Position numbers and translations under genes: made by a program
Shown here: positions 22,701 to 34,732 of the stretch, one piece after another
How positions within the stretch are numbered: position 1 is the first letter of the stretch
Layout: each line of letters starts with the position of its first letter
From: Amylostereum areolatum
Taxonomy: Eukaryota; Basidiomycota; Agaricomycetes; Russulales; Stereaceae
DNA: 64,000 bases
Assembly: GCA_012932865.1 (NCBI GenBank)
Contig: SAXG01000002.1
Location: 2,480,001-2,544,000, forward strand
Direction: 5' to 3'
Notes under the pieces: generated by a model
The model's database searches: none
Seen by the model: only the letters and a program-made list of their open reading frames with translations
Told to the model about the DNA's origin: nothing

Positions 22701-25700
22701 ATGTACAGGATGGCGAGCACCGCGGCGTCGAATATACGCGAGACGCCGGAAATGATCAGGTTCTCGAACGTCGAGCGCATCTTCTCGATGAGGGTGATGA
22801 GCCGGAGCGCACGCAGGCCCTTCAAAGCGCGGGTAAAGCGGCTGAGGCCGCCAATAAAGATGAGGCCCGTGGTGACGTTAACGAGGAGGCCGATCATGAT
22901 GAGGCAGTCAAGGATATTCCATATGCTTCGGATGTATGCATTGGGCGTGAACGAGAACCCGTCCGCGATGATCTTGATAATGAACTCGATGACCAGGAGG
23001 AACCCGAAGATCGACTCCGCAATGTCGAACCACGAGCCACGAATAAGTCCGTGCTCCATGTAGTAATTGCGTCGGTAGATGGGCGTCGCGATGACCTCCG
23101 TGATGATACCCCCAATGACGGTCAACAGAAGAATAAACTGGAAGATGGTGTGGGCCGGGGGCGAAGGTTGCCTTCCGAAGATACGATCGCCACCCGCTGG
23201 ACGCACAACGGTTTGGCAAAGTCGGCGGATAGAGTTCTTCTGAGAAAAGATCCAAAACGTCTTGTCGTAGGTCGGGTGGTTCCGAATGAAATCCGCTTTC
23301 TGGGCCCTCCTTTCGTACAGCGCATCGCTGGTGTCCTCCACTGCCGTAGCTTCGCTATTGATGGCGGCCAAGAGTTCTCTAGAAAAATATGAATAAAGAT
23401 AGTACATCTGTAGAGGGGAAATGATTTACAAATGACGTTCCGTTTCCGCATCGGCTGGGTCGTGCGGTACGGTCGAGTCCTTGCGGGGGGCAGCCCTGAT
23501 ATTCGCCAACGGCACGTCATTGGAATGTGTGTCGCCGATGAACAGCTGTTGAAGAGCGTTCAGTGACTTGGTCGTAAGATGCGTCAACCCGCGCTGCTTT
23601 CCGTTCGACTTTTGGGACTAGAGGTACTGAAATCAGTCGAGTACAAACACACAAAAGCGAGCACCAACCCGTCTCAAACTCCCAGAACTGCTCGGGAGAC
23701 CATAGTCTTGGACAAGGGCCTTTTGCATCGGCAGCACGAGAGAGTGGGACAGATTCTCTACCACGATCGCCTTAGGTGACGCTTTGATCCAGCGGTACGG
23801 ATTGAACTTGCGCATCCACGCCGCGCCGCCTTTCGTTGGCTGCTGTGACGCGAAGTACGAGTCCGCCTGTTGCCCGCGCTTCGCTTCCTCCGCGACGTCG
23901 AAGTTCTCGTTGATGACGGCGATGAACATCTGCAACACGATGACTGACCCCCCAAAGGTAAGCATTTTGTTGGCAGAGATGTGAACAGAGGGAGCTCACA
24001 GTTGGCGAGGAAGAACCATGCGATAAAAAAGAGCGTGACAACGGCCGACTGGCCAAGAGGTACTTCCGCGGTGCCAGTATTGTATAAGATGTTCGTCCAG
24101 TTCTCTGACGAGAAAACCTGGTATATGGCCAAGAAAGATGTGAACACCTGACCAAAATTCATCGCCTGGTCCCCTGCTATGTCGCCACGGAGAAGTTGTA
24201 TGGCGAAGAGGGCCACGATAAAGTTGATCATAACCAAGAACAAAGTCATGTTCGACAAACCGTACATGTTTCCGAAGACAGACAACTGAGATCAAGGGAA
24301 GGGTCAGCCTAAGCCGTTCAACTATACAAACACCTACCAAGAGGGGCTTCATCCTCGGGATCTCCAGAATAACCCGGTAGAACCTCATCAGCTCGAAGAC
24401 CGTGAGCCATGGGTACGCCCTTGAATTATGAACGGCCGGAATGAGAATGATCGTGGACCCGATCGCGAGAACAGTGTCAAGCCAGTTGTTCCCCTTGTGC
24501 ATAAAGCTGCGCCAGTCCGGAAAATGTCCCGCGATTCGAATCAGGATCTCCGCGTCAAACAGTATCGTCAGGATGAGCTCGCTCTTGTCGAGAACCTCCC
24601 GGTGCGTCGGGTCCAGATCCACGCCAAACGTCGCTTGCAGGACGAGCGAGAGCAGCGCGAGCGCGACCCAACACCAGCGGATGGATTCGTAGAGCTTGCG
24701 GATACGGTTCGGCTTTGCTACCCGTCGACCGTCGACCACGGCCCAACCTTCGTCATTCTCGTCGGTGGCTGCTTGTACCCTGTAGTCATCAAGTTAAGAA
24801 AACAAATACTGAGGTCTAAGACGAAGGGAATAAGCGCACGGAGCAGCACCAAAGGCACTTTTGTGCGTCTCGCCACGGATGGCAGAGAACGTGTTCGTGA
24901 TAACGGCGACAAACAAATTGAGAAGCCAGAAGTTGATGACGACCAGGCAGACGATGAAGAAGAAACACGACACGAAATATTCGGCGTCGATCATGGAGTA
25001 CATCAAAGGCGACCACTGCAAGTAAAAAGAGCGTCAGGGTGTACAAGTAAAATACGCAAAGTCAAGATACGCACACCATTGGCAGAACTCGTGATAAAGA
25101 CCTGAAGGACCGAAAGGTATATCGTGTCGAAGCTCTCGAGGCCGCTTTCTGGGTTATCCGCTTCCTGTTGTCGGTGAGCCGCGGCCTACATCATGACAAG
25201 GGTGAAAAACACAAACCTTACAGACCTGGCCCAAGGGACAAATGTACCCCTTAGGCGCCCCGCCTGGTCGGCCGTTTCTGTCGATGTAGGACGTCACGTT
25301 GAGGAACACCGGGTCGATATATCCACCACACGTCTGGTCATCCAGCTGTATTTCGTTCTCGCCCAGGGTCGGTTGTAGATAGCACGATCGCCGAAAAGAG
25401 CCATTGAAAGCCTGGATTCCGATGATACTAAATTCAACAGGTGAGGAAGCCAGCCACGTAGGACGACAGGAGGATACATACGAGAAAATCGACATCGCGA
25501 AAATGACGAACAAAGCGACGTTGGCGAGCAGGGGACCGGCTATCTTCAAGGAACGTAGGATGGTCTGCAGACCCTGGATGTTAGGACGTGAGATGGATCA
25601 TTCAGAACGAACGCACCGTGGTACCCGAGGTTATCGTTAACAACCGTGCTGTGCGTAAAACACTAAGAGCCCTAAACACGCCAATATGGTGCGACCCATG

Positions 25701-27512
25701 TTCCACGCCGGTCTGCGCCAGGATGAATGAGGTCCAAAAGCCAACGATGGCAATGAAGTCAATACGGGACCAGCTGTGTCGAAGGTACGGCACGTTGCGG
25801 TGCGTGACGCCGTGCGCGACGGACACGCTCATTCGAAAGGGCAATGACAGCTGCTCGGCGTGATTGGAGCGCATTGCATTCGCAGGGAACGCGCCGCGGG
25901 AGGGGTCACGCAGGTGTCCGTGCATACGATCCGCGCCAGAGTAGGCTTTCTCGACGATCGGAGGATTTGATTTCATTGTATCTGAGCGGATGCGGCCGAG
26001 GTGGGGGAGGGAGTCGGTGGTAGCCGATGCAGAGGCCGTATCGGACGAGTTCATCGTGCTGGACCGAGAAGGGAGGGATGATGTATGCGCCAATCCAAAG
26101 GGTCGCTTCACATTGGAATATAGATGTCGAAGCCTGTGAGTGATGGTGGGTTTGCGGCCTATGGCGGCCTGTGCGTGCGCGGAGGCTGTCGATGCTTGGC
26201 GGTGGAGAGTAGTGGAAGAAGCAACGAGACTGGACGAGTCGAGTGGGGCGAATGGAGACGTAAAGATTGAAGATACAGGAATCTCGGGGTCGATGAGAAA
26301 TCCGGAGACACATATTCGTGCAAATGCTTCCAAGCTGGCGGGGCATTGTGAGGGGGGGGAAGTATGAGACGAAAATGGGACACACCTGAAGATGACAAAA
26401 AGTGTAAAGAGCGCATAGTCTTCCCACGTGTGAAAGTAACCTCGCACGAGCGGCGGTCGAGAATCCTCGTCAGGAAGGGTGGAAGTGTGAGAGGCCTGGA
26501 TGATCAGAACGACAGCATTAAATATAATTAAACAAAATATGGCAGGCTCTGTCCATCTGGCGAAGGCGGACGTTAGGAAGCGAACAAAAGCAGAGAGGCG
26601 TGGCACTCACGGATACACCAGAAAACGAAACATGGCCAACCGCAACCTATTCTCCGGGCCCAAGATCCCCAAAGCCTTTCCGCGTATAGGAAGACTCTTC
26701 CGCAAATCGGGCAACGCGTCTCCCTTTATGTCCTCGTCCTCGTCCTGCACCGGTCCCTCCTTTTCATTCTCCACCATCAGGTCGTTGGAGTCCGACATAC
26801 GTATGTGATCATCCAGCCCTTTGCCTGCGAGATTGACCACACGTAAGGACACGCGCCGGAGACTTTTGGACACGTTACGAAGGGTGGACCCGGTGCGATT
26901 CATGGGAGAAGGCGTTGCGCTGTATCGAAGGGTGCGCCGCCTCGTGCGAGGGGTCGCGCCACTGATGCGCTCCGCATCCACGTCCGCGGGCCAGCCGGTG
27001 TCACCAGCAGGTTGCTGGGACATATTAGCCGTCAAATGCGTCTCGTCGTCGTCCTGACCCATATCATTGAGAGTGGACGTGTTGGAATCCCGCCTTGAGG
27101 AGATGAGGGAAGCCATGGACGCGCCGGCTTGCATGTTGTTCGCGTAGGTGCGTTCATCGGTGCCATAGCGCGCATTGAAGGGATCGTCCACGGGGGAGAT
27201 CAGGAAAGGGTCGTCGTCGAGTACGTATGAGGGGCGTGCTGGGGTGGGGAGGGGGCGGGGAGTAGAAGGGCCTGCGTGGGGTGGGAAATCGGGATCCATG
27301 GTACCAAACTGAAGGGGGTCCTGCCCGTCCTCGACCAATCCCCAGCTTGTCCTCCGTCGGGCGAAATTGGCAGGGCTGGAGACGGAGTGGGGCACGAGTG
27401 GAGAGGAGGGAACGGAGCCCAAGCGAGCGGAGGTGCTGGTGAGATCGACAGCGGACGAGGATGAATTCGGGTGTGAATGCAAGTTATGGCTGCCGTTGAC
27501 GTTGACGTCCAT
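19737..27512 (-). CDS. CCH1: Cch1-type voltage-gated Ca2+ channel, four-repeat pore subunit
   Basis: About two dozen exons encode roughly 2,000 residues. First exon 27512-26611 encodes a Ser/Pro-rich cytoplasmic N-terminus; next are 26556-26386, 26334-25617 and one starting at 25573. Each of four repeats has six helices and a pore loop. Repeat I has S4 [12 protein letters not shown] near 25.67 kb and pore SSANGW near 25.07 kb. Repeat II has pore [14 protein letters not shown] near 24.1 kb. Repeat III has S4 [20 protein letters not shown] near 22.8 kb and pore [11 protein letters not shown] near 22.45 kb. Repeat IV has a weakly charged S4 near 21.65 kb and pore EGWNQYMHD near 21.3 kb. The selectivity positions therefore read N/E/E/E. 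The tail ends [18 protein letters not shown]. In fungi Cch1 works with Mid1 at the plasma membrane for Ca2+ entry under stress; Mid1 is not in this window. Confidence 0.93.
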
Positions 27513-27902
27513 AAAAGAACTGCAGGCTGGTGCGAGCTGGAAGAGATTAATGCCAACTCCAAGTGAGTATATAAACCCGTGTACGCGGCTTGGGGGCGTG
27601 CTTGGCCGTGCTGCTGACGTTCGCTATCCGGAGCGGTGCAGCAGAGGGCGAAGGGGAGGGAAGAGGAAGGCGGGGAGGGACAGGAACAGAGGAAAGAGTC
27701 TTGAGCGCGGCGCTGAGCGTTCTTTGGTGACCAAATTGACCGCGTCGCGCCGTCGCGACATTGCATCTCTGCCTCATATGGCAACCTCGACCCATTTGCC
27801 TCCGAGTCTCCGACGCATTTCTCGATACAGTTTTCGTGCTTCACACTGAGAATAATTATAGTACAGATACACGACAGCGACGACCACATACGACCACCGC
27901 CT
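27513..27902. other. Promoter region of CCH1
   Basis: The 390 bp between the BUD32 stop and the CCH1 start are the only place for the CCH1 promoter. A 160-codon plus-strand frame across it continues antisense into CCH1 and shows no family motif. Confidence 0.4.
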
Positions 27903-29000
27903 TCAGCCCACCATACTCCGTTTCCGTCCTCTCAATCGCACTACGCGGGATCATCTCAGCAACATGCATTCAACGAGGCACAATGAATGCTCACCTTCAT
28001 CCAACCGACGGCCCACCGCTTGCCACTCTTTGCCCATCGTGCCTTCATACGCCTTGAGCACCGACGCGAACAGCGGCTCTGACTCAGGATGCGTCGATGC
28101 GAACGCGCGTTCCAGCACATAAAGATCGACCGCTTTGTCTTCTGCCAAGGCAGATGTGTACGCCAACCCGAAATCGATGATGAACTTCGCGAACATGGTG
28201 AGCGCGGTGCGTTGCAATGCGCATATGCGCGTACGTACCAAGTCTGCGCCGGCACCATTGGATGCTGGCACGCGGGGACGAGCAGAAGGATGTCGAAGCA
28301 TCATGTTCGACGTCGTCAGATCTCCGTGGATGATATCCGCACGATGCATCTTTGCGAGCTCTGTGCCGATCATCGTCATCACGGCGTCTGCGAGTGCGAT
28401 TAGTGCGCAAACTGACGGTATACGACTACCACACACCTTGAGACAATCCATACTCCGCCAACGGATCCCCTTCCATCTCCTCCGGAGACTCAGAATCTGC
28501 TCCTTCCCCATCTTCTTCATACACGACGCCTTCATCCCCCGAACCAAGCAAAAACCGCACGCTCTTTCCCTCGATCCACTCGATCCCGATGACCCCGTTC
28601 GCAGCATCGACCATGCGTATTCCCGGTACATTCACGCCACAGCTATCCTTCCCAATCCAATCCAATGCGCCCGCGCCCTAAGCAATCTCCCAAGGGATAC
28701 GATCGATCAAAAACTCACCGTAGGCATCGCATCAGCGCCCTCGCTTCTCCAGCCACGCGCGCTTTGGTAAGGGTGCCATCTAGAGTCGGATGGCGGTACT
28801 GCTTGGAGAATCGATGCTTCAAGAGGACTGGTTCGGAAGGTGCGCCATCAGGCGCCGCGTATAGGCTTCCCTTGTAGACTTTCTAGGGGTGACTCTGTGA
28901 GCAGAGGAGGCGGTGTAGCATCTGTCTGGAGATTACTTGCTGCTTCTGCACCTTGGGAGATCTGCTGAGAGGCCTCCAGTAGATGAAGGATAGAGTCCAT
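27903..29000 (-). CDS. BUD32: Bud32/PRPK kinase of the KEOPS (EKC) complex
   Basis: Six exons join exactly to 268 codons: 29000-28941, 28882-28719, 28642-28437, 28387-28239, 28184-27995, 27940-27903. The N-terminus has QGAEA then KVYKGSLY, the kinase glycine-loop equivalent. VLLKHRFSKQYRHPTLD carries the ATP-site Lys. CGVNVPGIRMVD, the catalytic loop IIHGDLTTSNMML, FIIDFGLAYTS (DFG) and VDLYVLERAF follow, and the Bud32 C-terminus is VRLRGRKRSMVG. Bud32 supports the Kae1 subunit in N6-threonylcarbamoyl modification of tRNA and is a small atypical kinase/ATPase. Intron 1 (28883-28940) must start GCAAGT to keep the QGAEA-KVY junction, making it a GC-AG intron. Intron 2 uses the acceptor at 28643, because the nearer one breaks the frame. 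Confidence 0.93.
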
Positions 29001-29373
29001 CAAGAACAAAGGGCCAGTGGTTGTTTTTGTTTCGAAAAAAAGATCAAATGACGTCTCGCGGAATGAGAGACTCGGGGGACGATCGATGATTGGCAAGGAC
29101 TGGTAATAGGTTGGTGCAAGCTGGTGCAAGTCGGTGCAAGTGGCAAGTGCAAGTAACGCCGACGCGCAGAATAACTGTCCCACGTGACGCATTTACTGAC
29201 CTCAGCTACCCTCCCGAGTCCCAACCGTTCTCGACGGCGTATCGAGCATCGGGACCTCAGTATAAGGCTGAACAACAAAAACAATCTGAACCCATGCATT
29301 CCGCTCACTGTCCTATTCTTCGATCCCAAACGCGCATTAATACTGATTGACCCGGTGGAAAACATTATAATTT
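29001..29373. other. Intergenic region between BUD32 and the GH43 gene
   Basis: These 373 bp hold the BUD32 promoter and the 3' end of the GH43 gene. Around 29101-29156 a GGTGCAAG-like motif recurs four or five times (gttggtgcaagctggtgcaag region), a short degenerate tandem. No coding signal. Confidence 0.4.
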
Positions 29374-31068
29374 TTAAACGACAACGGGCCAACCCGAGGA
29401 GAAGTCGAGCAGGTTGATCCCGAGCTGTGAATACGTTAGCCTGCAGTCTATTCATGAGATGTTCAAGCCTACCAAGTTGTCAGTAGCGGTGTAGTAGTCT
29501 ACATAAAACATTAGCAGGAAGAACGCAAAGGAAAAGAAGTCGGTGGAACGCACGGTATACCAAAACGGTACCATCGTTGTCTGCGAGGAGGTCCTGACCA
29601 CCAGGACCGGTGACCTATGAGAAAAATAAATTAGACCCCGTCAATACCTTGACCTGGGGGATGCGTACGCTGCCGTGTGTTCCAAGCACAAGCGTTCCTC
29701 CGCCATCAAGCAAAGCGACGCCGTCCTGATCGACGAACGGACCCGTTGCACTGAAATAGCCAATGAGACGCGCACGAAAAAAGGCATCCCAGCCAACGTT
29801 ACCTAGACGAGCGCCCGACACGAATATTATAAGTGCTGGAGAGGCCTTGGCAACATTTGTCCCAGCTCGAGAAGAGGTAGTAGAAATCCCCTTGTTTCCA
29901 GACGACCGACGCCTCGATGGCCCCGCCATCTGCGGTCCGCTCTGCAAGGGAGGTCGCGGCCGTGCTGGCGAGCAACCCGGTGGAGGGGTTGAGACTGGAG
30001 GGAAAGCGCTTCGAAAAACTCCTATGGTTAGATATTTCGATAGGTGCTCACGTCATGCTGCAGGTCGGAGGGATATTAGTGTTCGTAAGAGGGAAACAGG
30101 AGGTCCAAACTCACTCCTTGATTCCAGTCCAGAAGGATCCAAGGGACATGAGCCAGTTGCTTCCGTCTATTATGAAAAGTCAGCTGTGTTCATGAACGTA
30201 GAGCGTAGCTCGCACCGATCAGAAGGCTATAGAAAGCACATATCGTCAATAAGTTTGAGTAAATCTATACGAGCGTCTCACTTACTTCGGGTCAATGGCC
30301 TACATACCCACTTGTAATCAGTGTAAGTTTTCCAAAAGCTGCGTGGATACTGACGTTGTAATCGTTAGAACTAGACGAGGAAGTAACGAGGCCATGGTCG
30401 GTCCAAGACCCTGTAAAAAGTTATTAACGGTTCTCAGTGATATAGGTAGGATATTGAACGTACCAGGAGCTCCAGTGGTCGAGGTGGCAAGGAATATCCC
30501 GGACTAGATGCAACTCAATCAGAGATGAGGAAGACGCTGTCGGTTGGAGAAGACAGACTGTTTGGGAGCCAAAAGTAGACGCCGCGTAGTAGAGCTGCAC
30601 ACGAAGACATAATATAAGTATACGATGAGCCCGCGACCAGGTTATCACTCACATGGAATGTACCGTCCAGATATGTGCAGTCTGGGGCCCACAGGTCACT
30701 GGTTTTCGGATCTCAGACCTACAGCTTCCACCAACAAATCATGCTCCACGCACCCATTTGTCGTCCCCGTGAACTGATCAGTCGCAGACGGCGCCCCATT
30801 CGGCCATACCGTTCCCGTCGAAGTCCATGCTGTCCTGTCCGTGGACGTGCGGATCGGGATACCTTGGCCAGTCGCTGTGAACGCAGTCACGATCAGCGAT
30901 GATGTTACGCGCAGATTCTCCCGACGTACAAAATATGAAGTAGGTTCCGGCGGAGTCCTTGCAAATGGTTGGGTCGTGGACGGAAATGTCGCCCGTGACG
31001 GTGCCAGGACCCGGCTGAGCGAACGACATCGCGGCAAGCGCAAGGGCGGTGAGCAACGACGCAAACAT
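29374..31068 (-). CDS. Secreted GH43 endo-1,5-alpha-L-arabinanase
   Basis: A multi-exon gene (about 13 exons); exon 1 is 31068-30930 and the stop is at 29374-29376. A signal peptide ([18 protein letters not shown]) precedes the GH43 core. [19 protein letters not shown] carries the general-base Asp, and [20 protein letters not shown] and [20 protein letters not shown] follow. [20 protein letters not shown] holds the pKa-modulating Asp, and [11 protein letters not shown] the general-acid Glu. [20 protein letters not shown] and a final [13 protein letters not shown] complete the arabinanase pattern. The family cleaves alpha-1,5-arabinan side chains of pectin outside the cell. Several exons are below 60 bp, so no long open frame covers the gene. 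A TATA box lies about 70 bp upstream. Confidence 0.9.
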
Positions 31069-31955
31069 GAGGCTTCTGGGACGAGAGTCGAATATACCTA
31101 CGAAGAGTGGGGAGAGCCATCCTTTCGCTCTCTTCGTTTTATACGCCGGGGACGACTCGTCGTGCGGGTCAAACCAGGCCAAACCAGGCCGAAGCCAGGT
31201 GACATTTCCATGGCAGAGAGGAGAACCGCAGCAGCCGGAGCCAGTGGTCGTCATGATTTGAAGTCACGGTCCGTTTCGTCCAGCTGATTCGGTCATGCAA
31301 CAGTGTCATGAGCAGATGTATCACAAGCAGAGAAGGCAACTGCAAGTGCCGAACTGTATTTGTGTCGACGCCATGTTCATATGGGGGCACAGGTCACACA
31401 GAAGGAGGACATTCGTCGGGGGAATTCTGACTTTCAGTGCTCCGAGTGGGAAACCCACGTCGTTCCGCGAGCGTTGAGATGACCTTGCACACGACATGAG
31501 ACCTCCGAGCGGACTTTCTTCAGGACCGCCCTGGACCGCCGGGCCAAGAGAGATGGCGAGATGATGGGATCTGTGCAAATGTCAATGTGTGTGTATCGCG
31601 GTGGTAACAGTTGCACGACAAAATAAGGCGATCAGGGACAGTGCAGGCCGGGTTTCGTGTCCAGCGTGAGTATTAGCCGAGGATTTTTCCACGTTCGATC
31701 GTCTTTCTGAGTGGATACGAAGGCGCGTACTTGCGTGGACAGCTAGTGGGCAGCCTACGTCGCTGCCGCGAAGGGGAGAGGAAGTCAGGAAGAAGCTGTC
31801 CACTTTCCGCTTGCGGCGCCGGCGGCGCGTCGTGCGCCATGTCTCGCGGTCACATGCTCACATCAGTGTCGTAACACGAAACCCATAGTCAACTCATACT
31901 GTCAAATCACCAGGCCAGACTATTACACAAATCATACAACTGTGTAGAGCCGCCT
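31069..31955. other. Intergenic region upstream of GH43
   Basis: These 887 bp hold the GH43 promoter proximally and the 3' end of the next minus-strand gene distally. Direct GGCCAAACCAGGCC-like units sit near 31171-31195. No supported gene. Confidence 0.4.
31137..31143 (-). promoter_or_regulatory. TATA box of the GH43 gene
   Basis: Minus strand reads TATAAAA about 70 bp upstream of the GH43 start codon at 31068, in a C/T-rich leader context. Confidence 0.5.
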
Positions 31956-33342
31956 TCAAATCTCTGGAAGTCCGCCATACGACGACGGCACGTTCGTATG
32001 TCTACTCCCCGCTGACGACATGGAACTCGGAAAGGTGCTTGGATCGTCGGGGTCCTGCAAAAGGCAAACGCTAAGCAAACGTTCCTGGACAAACGTAAAG
32101 CAAAGCAAGACCCACGTAGTACTTGTTCGTGCTGGGAGTTTGGATCATGAAGGGCGAGACGACAGCTTCACGGACAGGCTGCTCCATGTAGGACACCAAG
32201 TCGACACTCATACGGTTTCGCACGCGACGTCGTCGTTTAAAAAACCACACCAAGCCCGCCACCATCAGCACAAGGGCGAGGGTACCCCCCACGGCGCCAC
32301 CCGCAATCGCGGCGACGTTCGTTGACCGCCGATTGCTACTCTCAGGTACGGAGGTACCACTGGGCGGCGCGGCCACTTGCGAGGTACTGGTCAGGAAGGA
32401 GGATGTCCCCACTGCAGAACAAGAATAAGTAAGTGTTAGGAGCATACTATAGTGTGTCCTGGTGCGCACTAGACGATGTTTCTGTCGGCAACGATGCAGA
32501 TATCGCCGCGGTTTGGTTCACTGCCGACAATTCCGGCAAGTCTAGAGTATATGAACATGTCAAGAAAAGATGTCGGTAAGTAGATATAATGGCTTTACCA
32601 CCGGCGAACTGGGCTTCGGAGGCATTCCAGGTGCCTGACGTCTAACACAGATGAGTATAACAATGATACGAGGCGTCCATGATAGCTCTTACCAGGACAG
32701 AGTTCTGAAATGCCCAGTTAGGGATCTTAATGTCCGACGGTATCCTGGTGTTGGGGTCCAATCTCTAAAGGTTTTAGAATAATTGTAGTAAGATAGCAAT
32801 GAGCAGACACACCCTGGAATTCCGTCCCCACACCACCTGTTTCCACAAAGGCCACCTATAGCGAAGATGAATGATAAGTTCGCTCCCGTGATTGGAAAGA
32901 GACGTACGGCTCCCAAACAGCGTTCTGACAAGCACCGCACGCGCTCGTCAGCGTGTACGCCACAACACTACAAGAGCAATTAGCTTCGAAAGGGCCCGGA
33001 CCATTGTACGAGCTCTCGAGGGTCGGGAGAGGTAAGAGAGTGAAGTCTAGACACGACAGCTCAGCACGATCAGAATATGCGACCAAGTGTAACGCGGTAC
33101 GCACTATTGTGATTACAAGCACCTCTCACGGCAGCAGCCATGTAGCAGGGGCTTTGTCCAAGACTATTGAACGTCTGGCGAGGAAAAGGCATAACATCAA
33201 AACAAGGAGCATCTTGCAAAGTGGAGAGATGCGAACCTACCCATGCATAATCATTCGAGGGCTGGCAGGCGGGGGCAAAAATCTGCGCCACACTCCCCAC
33301 GATGAAAAACAGACAAACAAACAAAGGACGGAATGCGGTCAT
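31956..33342 (-). CDS. Single-pass membrane protein with Cys-rich ectodomain, copy 2
   Basis: Nine exons close exactly to 304 codons: 33342-33241, 33174-33123, 33046-32908, 32855-32813, 32764-32693, 32641-32602, 32541-32470, 32411-32116, 32054-31956. Signal peptide FVCLFFIVGSVAQ, then ectodomain motifs TFNSLGQSPCYMAAAV, CSCSVVAYTLTSACGACQNA, WPLWKQVVW and IPSDIKIPNWAFQ. A Ser/Thr-rich stem, one membrane helix (NVAAIAGGAVGGTLALVLMV) and the basic stop FFKRRRRVRNR follow. The tail has VDLVSYMEQPVREAVVSPF and a 99-bp last exon starting DPDDPSTFP and ending GGLPEI. Same exon order and matching intron positions as 7138-8566, so the two are clear paralogs on opposite strands. Function unknown; a cell-surface sensor or adhesion role is only a guess from the architecture. 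Confidence 0.86.
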
Positions 33343-34732
33343 GGAACGCAGATAAACGAATACACGCCGGGTATACGAATGACCTGGTATGCGAATAAAC
33401 GGGAGAACGAAGGGGAGAGATGATAGGGGGAGGAATGTGGGGATAGAATCGAAAGAGTCCTCTGCCAGCACAATCAAAGGATGGAGAATAAAGCAACGCA
33501 GGCGTGATTTCTATCTCGATGGTCGAAAGGGCCTGAAACACATCCCTGGGAAGCTACCCCGTGCACACCAGTACGTCTTTGGGTTGGCTGGCCCGAGGCT
33601 CTGGATATTACCAGGGCTATTGTCACGGAACTCACGTTACAGCATCGATTGTACCCTGCCTTCGTCTCTAACGTAGTCAGAAGGGAGATTGATACGATAT
33701 CGATCCATAGCACAGAGCCTGGCGTTCATCTAGCGTTCAGACCCTGTCAGCGCCAAGGGCACAGGGAAAAGGCGTAGACAAAAAACGCGTGCCCGGTCTG
33801 TACCGCCATAAGAAATAGGCCGTCTAACCCAAGTATAACACACCTGTTGTTATGACTATATAAAACCTTATTCTCTCAGGTTTAGAACACTCGAAGAACA
33901 ATAGGAGGCTCACCCAGAGACGGGCGTGTACATACAGTCCAGAGAACGTAAAGAAGTCTTCTGAGAACCTTGATAGATGTGCCCCTCCGAAAAGCCTGGC
34001 TTCCTGACGGTCAAGCATGCGCTCCTCCTCGAGGCTGTAGATTCCGGAGGTGCATCGCATGATTTCCGACGGATGGAGCATGCTGTAGCCTGTAGGGCAT
34101 CGGGATCAGCTTGACAGCTTCGCAGTGCCGGTGAAGAACTCACGTTTAAAGGGCACCGCCGTTAGATGCGCACAATGCTTGTCCGGCTATGAGCTCTATG
34201 CCGTACCATGTAGTAGACCGAGTGTCTGGGCCGTTACATAGATTTGAATTTGTATCGCAAGTGGGCCACCCAGGGCAAGCTGTGTCGGGTGCCGGGCTGT
34301 CGGTCATTTGGCATCACGCCGGCTACCCGTTGCCCACACGACGTTACCCGGGAATATGGGTAGCGGCACAGGCGACACAGGTAACAGCTACGATACACCC
34401 GCTGGACTGGGAGCTTGAAGTCGTGAAGTGTAGGAGGATCTGCTTCAAAAAATCAGTGTAAATCGACCTCTTTTTCTCGCATTGTGCCTCTATTCCCAAG
34501 CATTTAGCACATCCAAACCTGATCCTGCCATCTATATCTTACAATTTGTGCAGAACTGGGGATGTTCGAATGGGATCTTCCGTCGCAGTCACGTTAAGAC
34601 ATCCGAAAAGACAGTGGGAATAGTGATACATGATGATCCTCGGAAAGCTGTCGCAGAGGGTTAATGTATGATTCGTATGGCATACACGATATGCGAACCT
34701 TGAGTCGAAAGTCGTGTCCGCGCATAAGTAAC
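33343..34732. other. 1.4 kb region without a confident gene
   Basis: On the minus strand 34081-33824 reads MLHPSEIMRCTSGIYSLEEE and continues DRQEARLFGGAHLSRFSEDF, ending in a hydrophobic run. This is protein-like but not a family I recognise, and no convincing exon partners are visible. A 90-codon plus-strand frame at 34189-34461 also lacks motifs. It may hold a decayed or small lineage-specific gene besides the copy 2 promoter. Confidence 0.3.

Noticed and set aside
22368..23063. 231-codon plus-strand ORF
   Set aside because: Antisense shadow of CCH1 repeat III, explained by codon bias of the minus-strand exon.
24428..25105. 225-codon plus-strand ORF
   Set aside because: Antisense to CCH1 repeats I and II and rich in charged residues typical of shadow frames.
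29101..29156. Repeated GGTGCAAG-like units as a possible regulatory array
   Set aside because: Too short and degenerate to distinguish from a chance microsatellite; noted only in the intergenic entry.
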